Shown here piece by piece: positions 13,309 through 13,749 of a stretch of DNA of 13,749 bases; positions within the stretch are counted from its first letter, which is position 1, and each line of letters begins with the position of its first letter. The notes beneath the pieces are model-generated. The model ran no database searches. It saw only the letters and a program-made list of their open reading frames with translations, and was not told the origin of the DNA. This DNA is from Actinomycetota bacterium (GTDB lineage Bacteria > Actinomycetota > Acidimicrobiia > Acidimicrobiales > BP-101): assembly GCA_030838265.1 (NCBI GenBank), contig JAUTXA010000027.1:1-13749 (forward strand), given 5' to 3'. A program made the translations under genes and the position numbers.

Positions 13309-13333
13309 TGTGTATGGCGTGGGACCATACACA
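13309..13333. promoter_or_regulatory. Operator-like palindrome in the divergent promoter region
   Basis: TGTGTATGG (13309-13317) and CCATACACA (13325-13333) are perfect reverse complements with a 7-base spacer. The palindrome covers the predicted -10 and start site of the 250-aa gene and lies 68 bases before the tetR start. Its size and position are those expected of a repressor operator. The divergent TetR protein and the RHH-like 250-aa protein itself are both plausible binders. Confidence 0.6.
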
Positions 13334-13352
13334 GCACCCGACATCGGTGCAA
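13324..13352 (-). promoter_or_regulatory. Candidate promoter of the 250-aa gene
   Basis: The minus strand reads TTGCAC (13352-13347, -35), then a 17-base spacer, then TATGGT (13329-13324, -10). Transcription would start near 13317, giving a leader of about 20 bases that contains the Shine-Dalgarno sequence. Confidence 0.5.
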
Positions 13353-13388
13353 GGATGCCGGAAGCCAGGCGCAGAAGGGTCGTAGCGG

Positions 13389-13394
13389 TATCCT
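13389..13394 (+). promoter_or_regulatory. Candidate -10 element for leaderless tetR
   Basis: GGTATCCT on the plus strand is followed by 7 bases and ATG 13402. There is no Shine-Dalgarno sequence close to the start and no clear -35. The arrangement matches four minus-strand genes in the window. Confidence 0.4.
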
Positions 13395-13401
13395 CCCAAC
13401 C

Positions 13402-13749
13402 ATGACGGCGCCCGCACCGGCGACGTCGACTCGTGAGGCGATCCTGGAGCAAGCACTGCGGCTCTTCGCCGAGCACGGCTTCGACGGCACCTCGCTCAAC
13501 GACATCGCCGAGGCGGTGGGCATCCGCCGTCCGAGCCTTCTTCACCACTTCGCCTCGAAGGAAGCCGTCTACCGCGAGGTCTTCGAGTCCTCGATGGTCG
13601 ACTGGTTCAGCCGGGTCGACGACGCCATCCAGGAGCCAAAGGACGGATGGGCCCAAGTCGACTACGTCCTCTCGGCCGCCTTCGCCTTCTTCCGCGAGAA
13701 CCCCGAATTCGTCCGCCTCATGCGCCGCGAGGCGATCGAGGGCGGCGAC
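13402..13749 (+). CDS. TetR-family transcriptional regulator (C-terminus beyond the right edge)
   Basis: The only plus-strand gene, open from ATG 13402 to the window end (116 codons visible). Residues 10-57 are a standard TetR helix-turn-helix domain: TREAILEQALRLFAEHGFDG (10-29), TSLNDIAEAVGI (30-41), and the recognition helix RRPSLLHHFASKEAVYREVF (42-61). The ligand-binding domain begins at about residue 65 with DWFSRVDDAIQE and continues into FFRENPEFVRLMRREAIEGG, then is cut off. TetR proteins are dimeric repressors released by small-molecule ligands; the ligand cannot be judged. It is transcribed divergently from the 250-aa gene across a 106-base region holding a palindrome, so it may regulate that gene, itself, or genes further right. 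Confidence 0.93.
   Translation, partial: MTAPAPATSTREAILEQALRLFAEHGFDGTSLNDIAEAVGIRRPSLLHHFASKEAVYREVFESSMVDWFSRVDDAIQEPKDGWAQVDYVLSAAFAFFRENPEFVRLMRREAIEGGD

Noticed and set aside
13296..13523. Upstream extension of the 250-aa gene to 13523
   Set aside because: It would run through the operator, the promoter and the start of the divergent tetR. The GGGAGG before ATG 13295 settles the start.

Overview
The window is about 13.7 kb of GC-rich DNA. It reads as a chromosomal segment of an actinobacterium, probably a deep-branching lineage such as Acidimicrobiia. That placement is an inference from three things: a fused F420-pathway FO synthase (FbiC), actinobacterial-type transaldolase and transketolase, and strong G/C bias in third codon positions. 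I see no tRNA, rRNA, CRISPR array, insertion sequence, integrase or phage gene. Nothing in base composition or gene content marks an island. Eleven of the twelve genes are on the minus strand, so the minus-strand story runs from high to low coordinates; one TetR-type regulator is on the plus strand at the right edge.

Region by region, right to left. At 13402-13749 is the start of a TetR-family regulator (+, cut by the window end). Divergent from it is an unrecognised 250-aa protein (12543-13295) with a ribbon-helix-helix-like N-terminus. Between the two lies a perfect 9-7-9 palindrome overlapping the -10 element of the 250-aa gene. Next come a two-domain FIST protein (11375-12526) and a compact sugar-phosphate operon, tkt-tal-pgi-zwf-pgl (11332 down to 4694). 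In that operon tkt/tal and tal/pgi each overlap by four bases (GTGA), and pgi/zwf and zwf/pgl are separated by only 6 and 23 bases. Downstream are a secreted G1-family (eqolisin-like) acid peptidase, an HxlR regulator 4 bases upstream of fbiC, an MpaB/DUF2236-type putative oxygenase, and the N-terminus of a secreted protein cut by the left edge.

How the genes work together: zwf and pgl make 6-phosphogluconate and NADPH. tkt and tal run the non-oxidative pentose phosphate shuffle, and pgi returns fructose-6-phosphate to glucose-6-phosphate, so the operon can drive a cyclic pentose phosphate pathway. gnd and opcA are not present here. FbiC makes the deazaflavin chromophore of F420. In some actinobacteria F420 is reduced by a glucose-6-phosphate dehydrogenase (Fgd), but the G6PDH here is the ordinary NAD(P)-type Zwf.

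The most interesting non-coding signal is a recurrent TANNNT element (mostly GGTANNNT) placed exactly 6 or 7 bases before the start codon of five genes: mpaB-like, hxlR, tkt, FIST and tetR. This suggests leaderless transcription. Two strong hairpins without U-tracts flank the mpaB-like gene. No clearly novel multi-gene system is visible. The best candidates for something undescribed are the 250-aa gene with its operator-like palindrome, and the HxlR-FbiC pairing.
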